In this document: positions 34,717 to 44,700 of the stretch, piece after piece
How positions within the stretch are numbered: position 1 is the first letter of the stretch
Layout: every line of letters begins with the position of its first letter
Assembly (NCBI GenBank): GCA_937914945.1
Contig: CALGJF010000008.1
Span: 3,604-67,603, forward strand
Reading direction: 5' to 3'
Source of the DNA: an uncultured Bacteroidales bacterium
GTDB taxonomy: Bacteria; Bacteroidota; Bacteroidia; Bacteroidales; Bacteroidaceae
DNA: 64,000 nucleotides
Made by a program: the position numbers and the translations under genes
The notes under the pieces: model-generated
What the model was told of the DNA's origin: nothing
Database searches by the model: none
Seen by the model: the letters and a program-made list of their open reading frames with translations, nothing else

Positions 34717-36522
34717 TTACTTATCGGTATCCTCTTCGTCCTTTACAGGGATGATAAGAATAGCATCCAAACGGATATTATTATCTACCGCAGTATTCTG
34801 CGCATAGGAAGAGCCCTGTTTTCTACCGGCCAATTTTGCTGCCGAAACAGTTATCTCCAATGTATAATCCTTGTCCTGGAATGTTCTGGTGCTGAAACCG
34901 TTGAATTTCTCACAGAACTCGAAATCGAAGATTTGTGGTTCACCGGTCTCTGCATCGCAAAGGAAGATTGTATCCATGACAGTTTTGTCGGGACGGATAG
35001 CATCGGCCTCAAGATAAGCCTTACCCGCATTACCACGCAAATTAACCTGTTTGGCGGGATCAGGGAATTCGGCAATGGTCTTACCGCTTTGAGCCACAGT
35101 AATCGAGATAGCACCCTTGTTATCGTTTGTTACGCCATCACCCTTTGTAAGAATATCCTCGGGTACACATACAACAGCAATCTTATATTTTGCCGATAAA
35201 ATATCTCTTACAAAGTATGTGCAAGTGGGAAGAACACCCGACTCGGGCGATGCAAGCATGTATCTGTTTGCCGATACTTTTACACCTTCGTAAATGGGGT
35301 TTTGCTCTTTCTCATTTACGACTACCGGTGTAAAATTACCACGCCAAACATAGTCTTCATCCTCGCCTTTTCGTACATTATACTGATTCTCGGCCTCCAA
35401 ACAGATGGTATCGTGCCATAGGTCTGTGGGCTTGAAAGGCATGTGGTCGAGAATGCGCAACTCACCATTTGATGCCTTCACTATTTCTATGGGAGTGAAA
35501 TCGGCTACAGCAATTTTTTTGCGAGGATTTTCCTTCACCATTGCAACGAGCGAGTCGGGAAGATTGTCAAAGTCGGCCAAGCCGTCGGCAGTCTTCTGGT
35601 CGGTCATACTATAGGTGAGGTAACGCAAGTACTCTTTTGCACCACGTACTTGTCTTAAAGAATCGGCTTCAATCTTTTGCTCTTCGGTAAATTCCGAATC
35701 GTCAAACTTAAAGTATTCTGCGGCCTCGGCTGTGATTTGTTCCCAGACCTCTGATGTGGGAACAAATACAATAAAGGTTGAATCTTCGTTGTCAACGGGG
35801 CCAACATTAGGCAAACGCAACATCTCGTTGGATTCTCTATATACGGTATCGAGATATGTCTGCTGCTGATTTATGATGGGGCCGGGGATACTTGCATTGT
35901 GATCAATATCCTTTACAGTAAATGATTTACAGAATTGCCAGAAAGACTTTACTGCAGACGAGTTCTTGATTGCCTCCCAAATAGAGGGCTTATACTCAAC
36001 TGCGCTTGCAATCTTGTGAATAAGACCATTCTTTGCAAGTATGTTGCTCTCTACTACTTCCTGGCCACCAAATGTATAACCATTTCTGCTATCACCGACA
36101 AAATTTACATACTTGCCGTTGAGCATCATAAGACTATTATCTTCATCAAGTGTTCCATTGGCGGGCTGGCGGAAATTTGAAATATGATATTTTACAAACT
36201 CCTGGAACACGGTCTCGCGTTCACCGTTCTCAATACGTGCTATAAGCGCCTCTTTATCAACGTTCTCGTTAGTGGGTGCCCATACTGTATATACTCTTGA
36301 TTGGTTAAAGAGAGAGTCGAGACAGCCTTCACCGCACATATCAACCACTGCCAAGAAATTAGCATAGTCGGGGTCGTTCTGCATAATGGTTAACATTGAG
36401 AGCTCAGAATCGCTGGGCTCGGGGAAAGTGAAATTATCACTTTCCTCGCATGAGTAACTTGCAAAGAGTGCAGCTACCGCCATTGTTGCTATGATTAATT
36501 TATGCTTTAACATTGTTTTCAT
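34717..36522 (-). CDS. FAS1 (fasciclin) domain lipoprotein (copy 2)
   Basis: This 601-aa surface-type lipoprotein has lipobox SYSC (C25). Residues about 40-180 form a FAS1 domain, with the opening MQNDPDYANFLAVVDMCG, YTVWAPTNENV, a VKYHISNFRQ helix and the closing ILAKNGLIHKIASAV, which is the H2-type FAS1 ending. A second, less typical FAS1-like unit spans about 185-380 (IVFVPTSEVWEQIT, ELRILDHMPF). From about 385 to 601 is a beta-rich C-terminal region of unknown family (TCTYFVRDILSAKYKIAVV, then DYTLEITVSAAKL). FAS1 domains mediate adhesion or ligand binding. It is the first gene of the second trio and precedes SusC by 12 bp. Confidence 0.82.
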   Translation of the reverse strand: MKTMLKHKLIIATMAVAALFASYSCEESDNFTFPEPSDSELSMLTIMQNDPDYANFLAVVDMCGEGCLDSLFNQSRVYTVWAPTNENVDKEALIARIENGERETVFQEFVKYHISNFRQPANGTLDEDNSLMMLNGKYVNFVGDSRNGYTFGGQEVVESNILAKNGLIHKIASAVEYKPSIWEAIKNSSAVKSFWQFCKSFTVKDIDHNASIPGPIINQQQTYLDTVYRESNEMLRLPNVGPVDNEDSTFIVFVPTSEVWEQITAEAAEYFKFDDSEFTEEQKIEADSLRQVRGAKEYLRYLTYSMTDQKTADGLADFDNLPDSLVAMVKENPRKKIAVADFTPIEIVKASNGELRILDHMPFKPTDLWHDTICLEAENQYNVRKGEDEDYVWRGNFTPVVVNEKEQNPIYEGVKVSANRYMLASPESGVLPTCTYFVRDILSAKYKIAVVCVPEDILTKGDGVTNDNKGAISITVAQSGKTIAEFPDPAKQVNLRGNAGKAYLEADAIRPDKTVMDTIFLCDAETGEPQIFDFEFCEKFNGFSTRTFQDKDYTLEITVSAAKLAGRKQGSSYAQNTAVDNNIRLDAILIIPVKDEEDTDK

Positions 36523-36551
36523 CTTTAATATTGTTTTATTATCTAAGGCTT

Positions 36552-36579
36552 GGGCTCAAACTCGGAGTGGTTTGAGCCC
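36552..36579 (-). promoter_or_regulatory. Intercistronic hairpin between the two FAS1-SusC-SusD trios
   Basis: GGGCTCAAAC and GTTTGAGCCC form a 10-bp perfect stem with an 8-nt loop, and outer bases (TAAGG/CCTTA) may add pairs. It lies in the 96-bp gap after the first SusD. No T-run follows, so read-through into the second trio is likely, perhaps at reduced level. Confidence 0.55.
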
Positions 36580-36618
36580 CACACCTTAATATATGACAAT
36601 TATTCTTCTATACCTTTA

Positions 36619-38367
36619 TTAATTTTGTTCAATAGAACTATTCTCAGAAGATTTACATGACTTATTCTGTATCAACAATGGGTTGAAACGGATTTCGTCT
36701 TTATGAATAGGCATGAAGTAGGCGCTTATGTGGTTATAGCGACGAAGCATCTCCTCTTCATCAATACCATGGCGTTTTTTGTTATATGAGAAAGCAGTCT
36801 CTTCGCCCTGCAATGCCATACGAACAATGTCGTACCAACGGCGACCCTCAAAACAAAGCTCGCGAACGCGCTCGTCACGCACGAGGGTCAAGCACTTGCT
36901 CTGCTCCTTGTAATCATCAAACTCAAGCTTGTTCTTTATATCGGTTGTGTCCATTCTCCAACGCTTGTTGATAGCCTCAGTCATATTGAACGCCTCCTTT
37001 ATATCCTCCTCGGGAGCTACAGAACGAGAAAGCATCGCCTCGGCCATCATAAGCATGATGTCGGTTTTACGGTAAACTATCCAGTTGGCATCGAAATCAT
37101 TACTTGAACGATAAGTACGGTTATCGTTACCATATTCTGTAGGAGAATTCTCAGCCTTATACTTGGCTACAAATGTCTCGTTAACGACATTATTACTACC
37201 GCCTGACGAAGAGCCATCGGGGTTGGGAACAGTTTTTGTAGTAAAGACATACTGGCGCAAATCGTCATCCTCGTAGATATCGGCAAGCCAATTCTCCTGA
37301 ACCACGTATAGACCACCGCCCTTGTTGTTGCTACCATATGCAGAAGATATACCGCTGCTATTTGAGTGATTGGTATCGTCTATCTGGAACTCAAAGATCG
37401 ATTCGCGAGAGTTCTGCGCACCGAATATTTGCTCGTATATTGTGCAAGCACCCTTCTTGGCTGCTTCAAGTGAAGCAGTGTTTTGCAACAGATTATAGGC
37501 AAACGTCTTTTCGTTCTTGTTAAAATAGTGATCTTCATGAATTTTGTCCATTGCCACAAGAATCTTGTTACAATTCTCTATAGCCATATTATAATACTCA
37601 TCCGATGTAAATTCGGGAGTATATGTTCCATCTATCTCTACGTAGTATTTTGCAAATGCAGCCTGCCACATATTAACATCGGCCATCATAGCATAAACCG
37701 CGTTTGTGGTTACGTAGCCCAGATTACTAGGATTAGCCTGACCCGAAAGCAATACCTTGGTACTTGCATCCACAAGGTCGGCATATATAACCTTCAAAGC
37801 CTCCATGGGGTGTGCCTGACGATACTCGGGAATCTCTGCATCGCTTAACACCGCTGTAGTAGCCAAAGGTATGTTGCAGAAAGCGCGAAGCAGAACAAAA
37901 TGAGCATAAGCTCTGAGCGCCTTCATCTGGCCTTCGATGATTTGCATATCGCCCTCGGAGAAGTTGGGGTCCTTAGCCATTACAAGGGGACCATACTCAA
38001 GCACAAGGTTACAATAGTTGATAGCCTTGTAATAGTTAGACCATGAAGCATAACCATTATCATCGTAGAGCAAACCCTCTGTAATGAACTTCAACTGCTC
38101 GTTGCCACTACCTGCGGGGTAGTCAACTGTTTCGGCACGTGTCTCACCCCAAAAGATGGCATTCGACAAAGAACCCGAATTTGAAAGTGTGAGATACACA
38201 GTGGCAACCATACCATTAACTTCGGCCTCGTTTTTCCAGAAATCCTCATGAACAACCACACTTGGAGGTATGATTGTAAGATAATCGGTACATGAGGTGA
38301 AGAATATTCCGCTTATAAAAACAATCGCAAATACGAGTTTTTTATATAATTTGTTTATCCTTTTCAT
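36619..38367 (-). CDS. SusD/RagB-like outer-membrane lipoprotein (copy 1)
   Basis: This 582-aa lipoprotein (lipobox FTSC, C26) has the standard SusD layout: CTDYLTIIPPS just after the anchor, WSNYYKAINYCNLVLEYG, the TPR-like MKALRAYAHFVLLRAFCNIP, a NWIVYRKTDIMLMMAEAML helix and the late LVRDERVRELCFEGRRWYDI signature (about 510-530). The length is normal for the family. It starts 27 bp after the SusC stop and would form the lid of that transporter, exposed at the cell surface. Compared with the second SusD of the array it lacks any low-complexity tail and is 227 residues shorter, so the two pairs are not recent identical duplicates. Confidence 0.92.
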   Translation of the reverse strand: MKRINKLYKKLVFAIVFISGIFFTSCTDYLTIIPPSVVVHEDFWKNEAEVNGMVATVYLTLSNSGSLSNAIFWGETRAETVDYPAGSGNEQLKFITEGLLYDDNGYASWSNYYKAINYCNLVLEYGPLVMAKDPNFSEGDMQIIEGQMKALRAYAHFVLLRAFCNIPLATTAVLSDAEIPEYRQAHPMEALKVIYADLVDASTKVLLSGQANPSNLGYVTTNAVYAMMADVNMWQAAFAKYYVEIDGTYTPEFTSDEYYNMAIENCNKILVAMDKIHEDHYFNKNEKTFAYNLLQNTASLEAAKKGACTIYEQIFGAQNSRESIFEFQIDDTNHSNSSGISSAYGSNNKGGGLYVVQENWLADIYEDDDLRQYVFTTKTVPNPDGSSSGGSNNVVNETFVAKYKAENSPTEYGNDNRTYRSSNDFDANWIVYRKTDIMLMMAEAMLSRSVAPEEDIKEAFNMTEAINKRWRMDTTDIKNKLEFDDYKEQSKCLTLVRDERVRELCFEGRRWYDIVRMALQGEETAFSYNKKRHGIDEEEMLRRYNHISAYFMPIHKDEIRFNPLLIQNKSCKSSENSSIEQN

Positions 38368-38394
38368 AATATAATATCATCAACTTTCACATTA

Positions 38395-41300
38395 TTAAAA
38401 TCCGAGAGAAACAGTGACTGTATACGAGCGATATCTCGGAACTTCGTTTCTGTCATATGCTATACCCTTATCGTCCCAGCTAATCTCGGGGTCGAGACCG
38501 GTATATTTAGACCAGTGAATGAGGTTGTCGGCCGAAGCATATACAGAAAGGCTCTTCATTCCATATTTCTTCAACCAATCGGGCTCGAAACGATATGAAA
38601 TCTGCAGATACTGCAAACGGAGGTATGATGCATCCTCAACGTAGCGGTCGCTACCCAAATAGTTGTATGCAGATGTTGTTCCGAATACCGCACGAGGGAT
38701 TTCTGTGATATCACCCTCCTTACGCCAACGATAGTTCACAGCAACACTCTGGTTGTTGAAAGTTGCCATGTTCTCAAAGTTCATACGGGCGCTGTTCACA
38801 CAATCAATGCCGTAACGATAAGAGAAGTTGGTTTTCAAAGACCAGTTCTTATAGTTAAACGTGAAACCGAAACCACCCTGTGCCTTGGGGTTTGAGTTAC
38901 CAAGGTAAACAATATCGAGCTGGTTGATGGTACCATCATGGTTTACATCTTCGTAGATGGCATCACCGCCCTTGAACTCGTATGTAGATGATTTGTTCTC
39001 ACGGTTATAGAATAGTGTCATCCTCTTAGGAGTGCCATCGGCATTGTATACGATGTTTCCATTTGCATCGTAAGCAATGGGACATGTACCATTGCGACCG
39101 GCCTCTTTCTCGGCGAGAGCCTTCTCCCAGTTCTTGTAGCTGTAACGATAAACGCCTTTGTAACGGAAGCCATAGATGGCACCTTTGGGGTTACCAACCT
39201 GCACACGACCGAGGTAAACACCATTTGCCGGACGAGGATACTTGTCGTTCTTTGCCTCAATATAAGCAGCCTCCATATCGAGAATCTCGTTGTAGTTGTT
39301 ACCGATATTGAAGTACATGCTCACAGAGAAATCTTTGAACAATTTAACCGGTTTTGTGTTAAGGTTAAGCTCCCAACCCGAGCTACGCACTGTACCCGAG
39401 TTCTTTGAAGCGAGACTGTTGTAACCTGTTGTAGAAGGTATTGTATAAGGAGAAATCAACTGGTCATACTCTGTTGTACGATAGTAGTTGAATGAACCGG
39501 TAACACAACCATCGAAGAAACCAAAGTCTGAACCAAGATTGAACTCGCGACGATCGGAAGCGTGCAAGTCGGTCAAACGGATGTTCTCCATCTGGTACGC
39601 ACCGTAGCCAAGATAGCTCTGACCTTTAATAGCGCTATATCTGTTGAAAGTATTGTTTCCGGAGGGAACACGACCACCCAACGCATAGCTGGGACGAAGT
39701 GACAACATTGAGATAACAGGACGGGCCCACTCCATCCAAGACTCGTCGCTGATGTTCCAACGACCAGAAATGGCGGGGAATATAGTCCACTTTCTGTCAT
39801 CACCCAAAGAGGTGTTACCATCGGCACGAACCGATAGACGGAGTGAATATTTCGATTTATATGAATAGTGAGCATCGGCAGTGAATGAGATGCCATGACT
39901 CTCTGATTTCCATGAATTTACAGAAGCCAACTTTGACGAAATAGTAGAGTTGGTGATGTTACCTGTGGGAAGACCCGACGATGTTGCCGACTGACCGTTA
40001 CTTGAACTGTTAGAAAGCTCAAATCGGGCGTTAGATGTAATGTAATGGTCTTTATTGCCTAAATATGGTGTGAACACAAGTTCATGACGGGTTGTAAACG
40101 AAAGACCTTTATAATCCTCGGCATAAGATTTGTTTATCTCATCATTGTGCCAATCCAGCTTCGGGTTCAATGAACCGGGAGTATAATTGCGTTTTGCCGA
40201 AGTAGATGCGTTAAGGTTCACCATACCGCGATACTTCAAAGCATGCTCATTATCCTCCAAGCCCCACAAATTGTATTCAAGAATAATCTGGGGGTTGATG
40301 CTATAATTTTCTGTATCGCGAGCATCAAGGTTACCGGCAGCAACAGGGTTCTTAAGAGTCATATTATCTTTCAACGTTTGTGTTGCCGACTCCAACAGAT
40401 TGTAATACTCGTTTGTGTTGTTTCCAAGCTCATCCTGCTTGTAAACAGACATATTCGGCATCATCACGTTGGCTGTATACATAAGATTGGAGCCCTTATA
40501 ATGATTCTCTACATAAGAGAAAGAGAAGTCGGCAATTACCTTGATACGCTGTGAAACGAAATAGTCGAGCGCAAGACGAGTAGAAAGCTGGCTTATATCC
40601 TCACCAATAACCTGACCGTCCTCGCTGGCATATGAACCCGCTACACGGAAGTTTGCCTTCTCACCACCACCCGAAAGGTTAATTGTGTACTCGTTACGAT
40701 AACCATGCTTGTCGATATGATCTACCCAATTGGTGTTATTGTTGTAGTTCTCATACTCGGGGTGGAATTGCTCATAGTTAAGCTCAGGGATTTTAACCTC
40801 AACCTGATTGCGGTTGAAGAGCGACTGCTTCATAAGCATGGTATAGTCGTCTCCGCTCAATGTGTTGAAGTTCTTCGCAGTCCATTTATCCTTGAACTTG
40901 TATGTAAAGCTTACACGGGTGGGACCACGTTTACCGCGCTTTGTCTTAATTTTGATAACACCGCTTGCACCGTCAGGACCCCACACTGCACATGATGCGG
41001 CATCCTTCAACACCTCAATTTCTGCAATATCCTCGGTGTTAATCATAAGCAACTCGGCAAACTTATCCTCGTTATATGTTGAGAAATCCTCGCTATCGGG
41101 CACGTCAAATTTAACGTCGTCAACAACAATCAAAGGCTGTTCCGATCCACCTACACTTTCAAGCTGCGATGTACCACGCAGACGCATCTGCGCTCCTTTA
41201 CCGACACTACCCGAACCCATAACGACGTCAAGACCGGCAATCTGTCCCTGCAAAGCCTCATCAACCGATGCAAATGACAAACCCTGCATCTCTTCCATAC

Positions 41301-41712
41301 TGATTTTCTGGGTTGCGTGCGTCATTTCTCTTTCAAGAATGTCAAGACCACCAGAGCGGCGCACCTCCTCGGCTTCAATAACGACCTCGTCGATAATGTT
41401 ATCCTCAACCATTTTAACATTGAAGACAGTGCGGGTGCCGATTTTCAGTTTTTGAGTTTTGTAACCGATGTATGAGATTTCAAGCTCGTTGGCAGTATTC
41501 TTTACCACCATTGAGAAGTTACCCTCAAAGTCGGTTGTGGTAGCCTCAATAATACGATTGTTCTTATCACGCTCGGTAACATTCACCATAATCAGCGGAC
41601 CTTCGGCATCGCTGGTGATTGTACCCGAAATTCTCGCGCCTTTCTGTGCAAATGCAGAAATGCCAACTGTGCAAAAGAGCACGAGTAATAATAAATGTTT
41701 TATCTTATTCAT
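38395..41712 (-). CDS. SusC/RagA-like TonB-dependent outer-membrane transporter (copy 1)
   Basis: This 1105-aa transporter has a signal peptide ending AFAQ (about residue 22), a regulatory-like beta-sandwich domain (about 25-110, ISGTITSDAEGPLIMVNV, DFEGNFSMVV), a TonB-box-like stretch IIDEVVIEAEEV near 110-120 and a plug with EALQGQIAGLDVVMGSGS, MRLRGTSQL, PLIVVDDV and CAVWGPDGASGVIKIKTKR. The barrel ends with the canonical SYTVTVSLGF (terminal Phe). The plug has CAVWGPDGASG in place of the common SIYGARAANG. It is preceded by the 1135-aa FAS1 lipoprotein (11-bp gap) and followed by its SusD partner. The substrate is unknown. Confidence 0.93.
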   Translation of the reverse strand: MNKIKHLLLLVLFCTVGISAFAQKGARISGTITSDAEGPLIMVNVTERDKNNRIIEATTTDFEGNFSMVVKNTANELEISYIGYKTQKLKIGTRTVFNVKMVEDNIIDEVVIEAEEVRRSGGLDILEREMTHATQKISMEEMQGLSFASVDEALQGQIAGLDVVMGSGSVGKGAQMRLRGTSQLESVGGSEQPLIVVDDVKFDVPDSEDFSTYNEDKFAELLMINTEDIAEIEVLKDAASCAVWGPDGASGVIKIKTKRGKRGPTRVSFTYKFKDKWTAKNFNTLSGDDYTMLMKQSLFNRNQVEVKIPELNYEQFHPEYENYNNNTNWVDHIDKHGYRNEYTINLSGGGEKANFRVAGSYASEDGQVIGEDISQLSTRLALDYFVSQRIKVIADFSFSYVENHYKGSNLMYTANVMMPNMSVYKQDELGNNTNEYYNLLESATQTLKDNMTLKNPVAAGNLDARDTENYSINPQIILEYNLWGLEDNEHALKYRGMVNLNASTSAKRNYTPGSLNPKLDWHNDEINKSYAEDYKGLSFTTRHELVFTPYLGNKDHYITSNARFELSNSSSNGQSATSSGLPTGNITNSTISSKLASVNSWKSESHGISFTADAHYSYKSKYSLRLSVRADGNTSLGDDRKWTIFPAISGRWNISDESWMEWARPVISMLSLRPSYALGGRVPSGNNTFNRYSAIKGQSYLGYGAYQMENIRLTDLHASDRREFNLGSDFGFFDGCVTGSFNYYRTTEYDQLISPYTIPSTTGYNSLASKNSGTVRSSGWELNLNTKPVKLFKDFSVSMYFNIGNNYNEILDMEAAYIEAKNDKYPRPANGVYLGRVQVGNPKGAIYGFRYKGVYRYSYKNWEKALAEKEAGRNGTCPIAYDANGNIVYNADGTPKRMTLFYNRENKSSTYEFKGGDAIYEDVNHDGTINQLDIVYLGNSNPKAQGGFGFTFNYKNWSLKTNFSYRYGIDCVNSARMNFENMATFNNQSVAVNYRWRKEGDITEIPRAVFGTTSAYNYLGSDRYVEDASYLRLQYLQISYRFEPDWLKKYGMKSLSVYASADNLIHWSKYTGLDPEISWDDKGIAYDRNEVPRYRSYTVTVSLGF

Positions 41713-41723
41713 GGCTGATATGT

Positions 41724-44700
41724 TTATTCTACAACGTCAGTGTTATTATCTTCTTCAGGTGTGGTGGCAACAGGAGTTCTCTCTATCACATCACCATTGT
41801 TGGCATATTTCAACATGTTGCCATCGGCATCCACATAGTAGCTATAAGCGTATCTCTTCGCCTTAGAGTCGTATTCACCGCGCACTACACGATAACCGTC
41901 GTTGGCAATAAGAACCTTTGCTGCATCAACAAGAACGTGAGACTCACGAGACAATTTGGTAAAGCCACCAGCCTTGGGAGCCATCAGATAACCAATCTCG
42001 CGCGATATGGTCATACCGGTTTCAGCATCGGTAAACATTCCTGTTCCCTGCTCTGCAACAAGGTAGAGGTTGTTGCCCTCATCGTCGGTGATATAACCAT
42101 CAGATACATTTCCTTCAACCTTCATGGTGCCAACGCGCTCACCGTCAACAGAGAAACGTTGAATGAGACCGTCGTAACCATACATTGACTTGAATCTCAA
42201 TGTATTATCTACAAGGTGTGCAACTGAGAATGAAGATCTCACAATTGATGTGGGCACAGAACCTGTAGCCTTGAATTCAAAGTCGCGACAAAGGAGATTC
42301 CATGTTTTGTTCTCCATACCATTCTCGGTAATAACATTAGCTTCATTACCGCACTCATCGGTTACAGTAAGAGTGTTATTCCCTGCATTGACACCTAATC
42401 TTAAATAGGTACCTGCACTACCGATGGTCTGTGTCTCATACTCTGCGTTAATAGAGTTGTTGTCGATGAAGATTGAGTTATCCTGGAAATGGTAACGTAT
42501 GTAATCTCTCAACATGCGCATAACAGCAGCAGCCTGCAAGGGAGCGGGGCCTTGTGAAGAGTATGCACCGGTACCGGCGTTGCAAGCAACGATGTCTTCC
42601 CAAGTGGGCATACCAGAATTGACAAACTCCTTAACAGCCTCGTTTGTGGGGATATATACGGTATAGTTGTATCCACTGAAAATGGGTACACCATTAATCA
42701 TTGTTCCGTTAGTTACATTGTTGGTTTTAGCAGTGTAGAACACTGAATAGTTCTTCATAGAATCGCTGCGAACCTTGTTGGGGCTTGCATCGGGGAACAT
42801 TGAAATCAACAAATCCTCGAGGTTGATATCATCTACAATAGGATCCATCAGCTTGTAGAACTCATAGAACGGAGCATTCTCATTAAGCTCAAATGTTTTA
42901 TCAGAATTAACACTACCCGAAGACGCTCTCACTTGTTTGTAGAACGATTTTGTAGAAGGCGTGGGAAGGCCCGAGTAAAGGTTGGTTGCTGTAGGCTCTT
43001 CCTGCGGCACTGTGGTGTACGATGCACCATTGAGCTGGTCGGCAAAAATAGTTTTCACTGTTACATGGTGGCCGTTCTCAACCTGCTCACCACCCTGGAA
43101 TACTGGTTTCTCGGGGTTGGTCATATCAACAAGCACTGCACCACCGTTCTTTGCTTTATAGTATTTTTTGCCTGTGGTTATGTCATCTACAACAATGAGG
43201 TAGTCGATGAGGTCGCTCATACGGTTGTAAAGAATACCGGGAAGCTTACTTACGCTATTTGCACCTGTTCCATTAAAGAACTTCATACCGTCTGTACCAA
43301 GGTCAACCACTTCACCTTTGGGAGTATAGGTCATAGACTCGGGATCGATTTCGTATGTTTCGGGGTTGAATTCATACATCTTGGCATAGAGATATGCCCT
43401 ATCGTTCTTATCGGGGTGGTTCTTGTCATAGAACAGTTGATATACGATAGGTTTCTTTGTGGGGTTAACCTCGTTTGCATAAATTGAAACAGGGTCGTAA
43501 TAAATGAAATTAGCATCGTCCGGCATAAAGAGGCTATACACAGCCTGTTTTGCCAACAAGAATGAGTTATATCCGAGCTGCTGAATAACGTAACGCATGA
43601 TATACATGTTGTCAAGAATTTGAGCAGGAGCAGAAACTGCGCTATACGCGGTGGGACCGAATACCTCATTTAATATATATACAACACCGTTATTAGCAAT
43701 AACGCACTCGGTAACAGCCTCTCTTACTCCCGGGATTTCATCGTTACCATCATCAGTAATCTTGTCGAAACGGCTGGGAACGGTTCCTGTAAACGACTTT
43801 TGCATAAGGTTATTGATAAGATATGCAATAAGGTTATCGGGAACTTTATTCAAAGCAAGTTTCAAACTTTCGAAATCAACAATATTTACATATGTTTCAG
43901 GGTCATCTATTCTATTGTGCTCCTGAAGAATCAAAGCACCGGGGCCCTCTGTAAAGTACTTATACATAGCCTCGTCGCAGGGAACAAGCATTGCAGCCAT
44001 CTCTGTGGGAGCAGTAATAGCACCATTAGAATATGTATTCCATCCCGGATCGAAGAGAAGAACATCATCCTCACTCGCGGGGCGGTCTTTTTCTTTAAGA
44101 ACAGAACTGTTTATGGGAAGGCCACCACCACCATTTTTTGTATAATAACGCAAGCGGAAGATACTATCGTTCTTACCTGTTGCAGAGAGATATTCATCGG
44201 ACAAATCGGCATCGTAAACAGGCAAGCAGAAACGATCGAGAATGTGGCTGAATACAGTAGTCTTGGCATGACGACGAATCTCCTCGGCCATATTCGAAGG
44301 AGGAATAAGCACATCGTCAAGACGATAGAGATAACCATTCTTACATGTAATAGTCATTTCATCACCCGAGAAACCATCGGAAGGAACATCGCTCTTCACA
44401 ACCTTCTTGTCATAAATGTAAACATCACCCTTCTGATAGGTTTTTTCTTGCACACCGTTTTTGCGCAACAAGAAAGAGATATCATCCTCTGTAATACCCT
44501 TGTTTTTCAAATAATCGGGGAGGAAGTGAACCATCATGGGGCTGGTTCCATCCATGGCTATGCGCAAATCCTTGCCACGATCCTTGCCACGCAATGCATC
44601 CCAATATTTGTTATACTTAGGAGTCTGCGCAGCTGTAACGATGGGCACAGAGTCAACTGCTGTCAATGCTGTTATACGACGCAAGCAGGTACCCTGGTCG

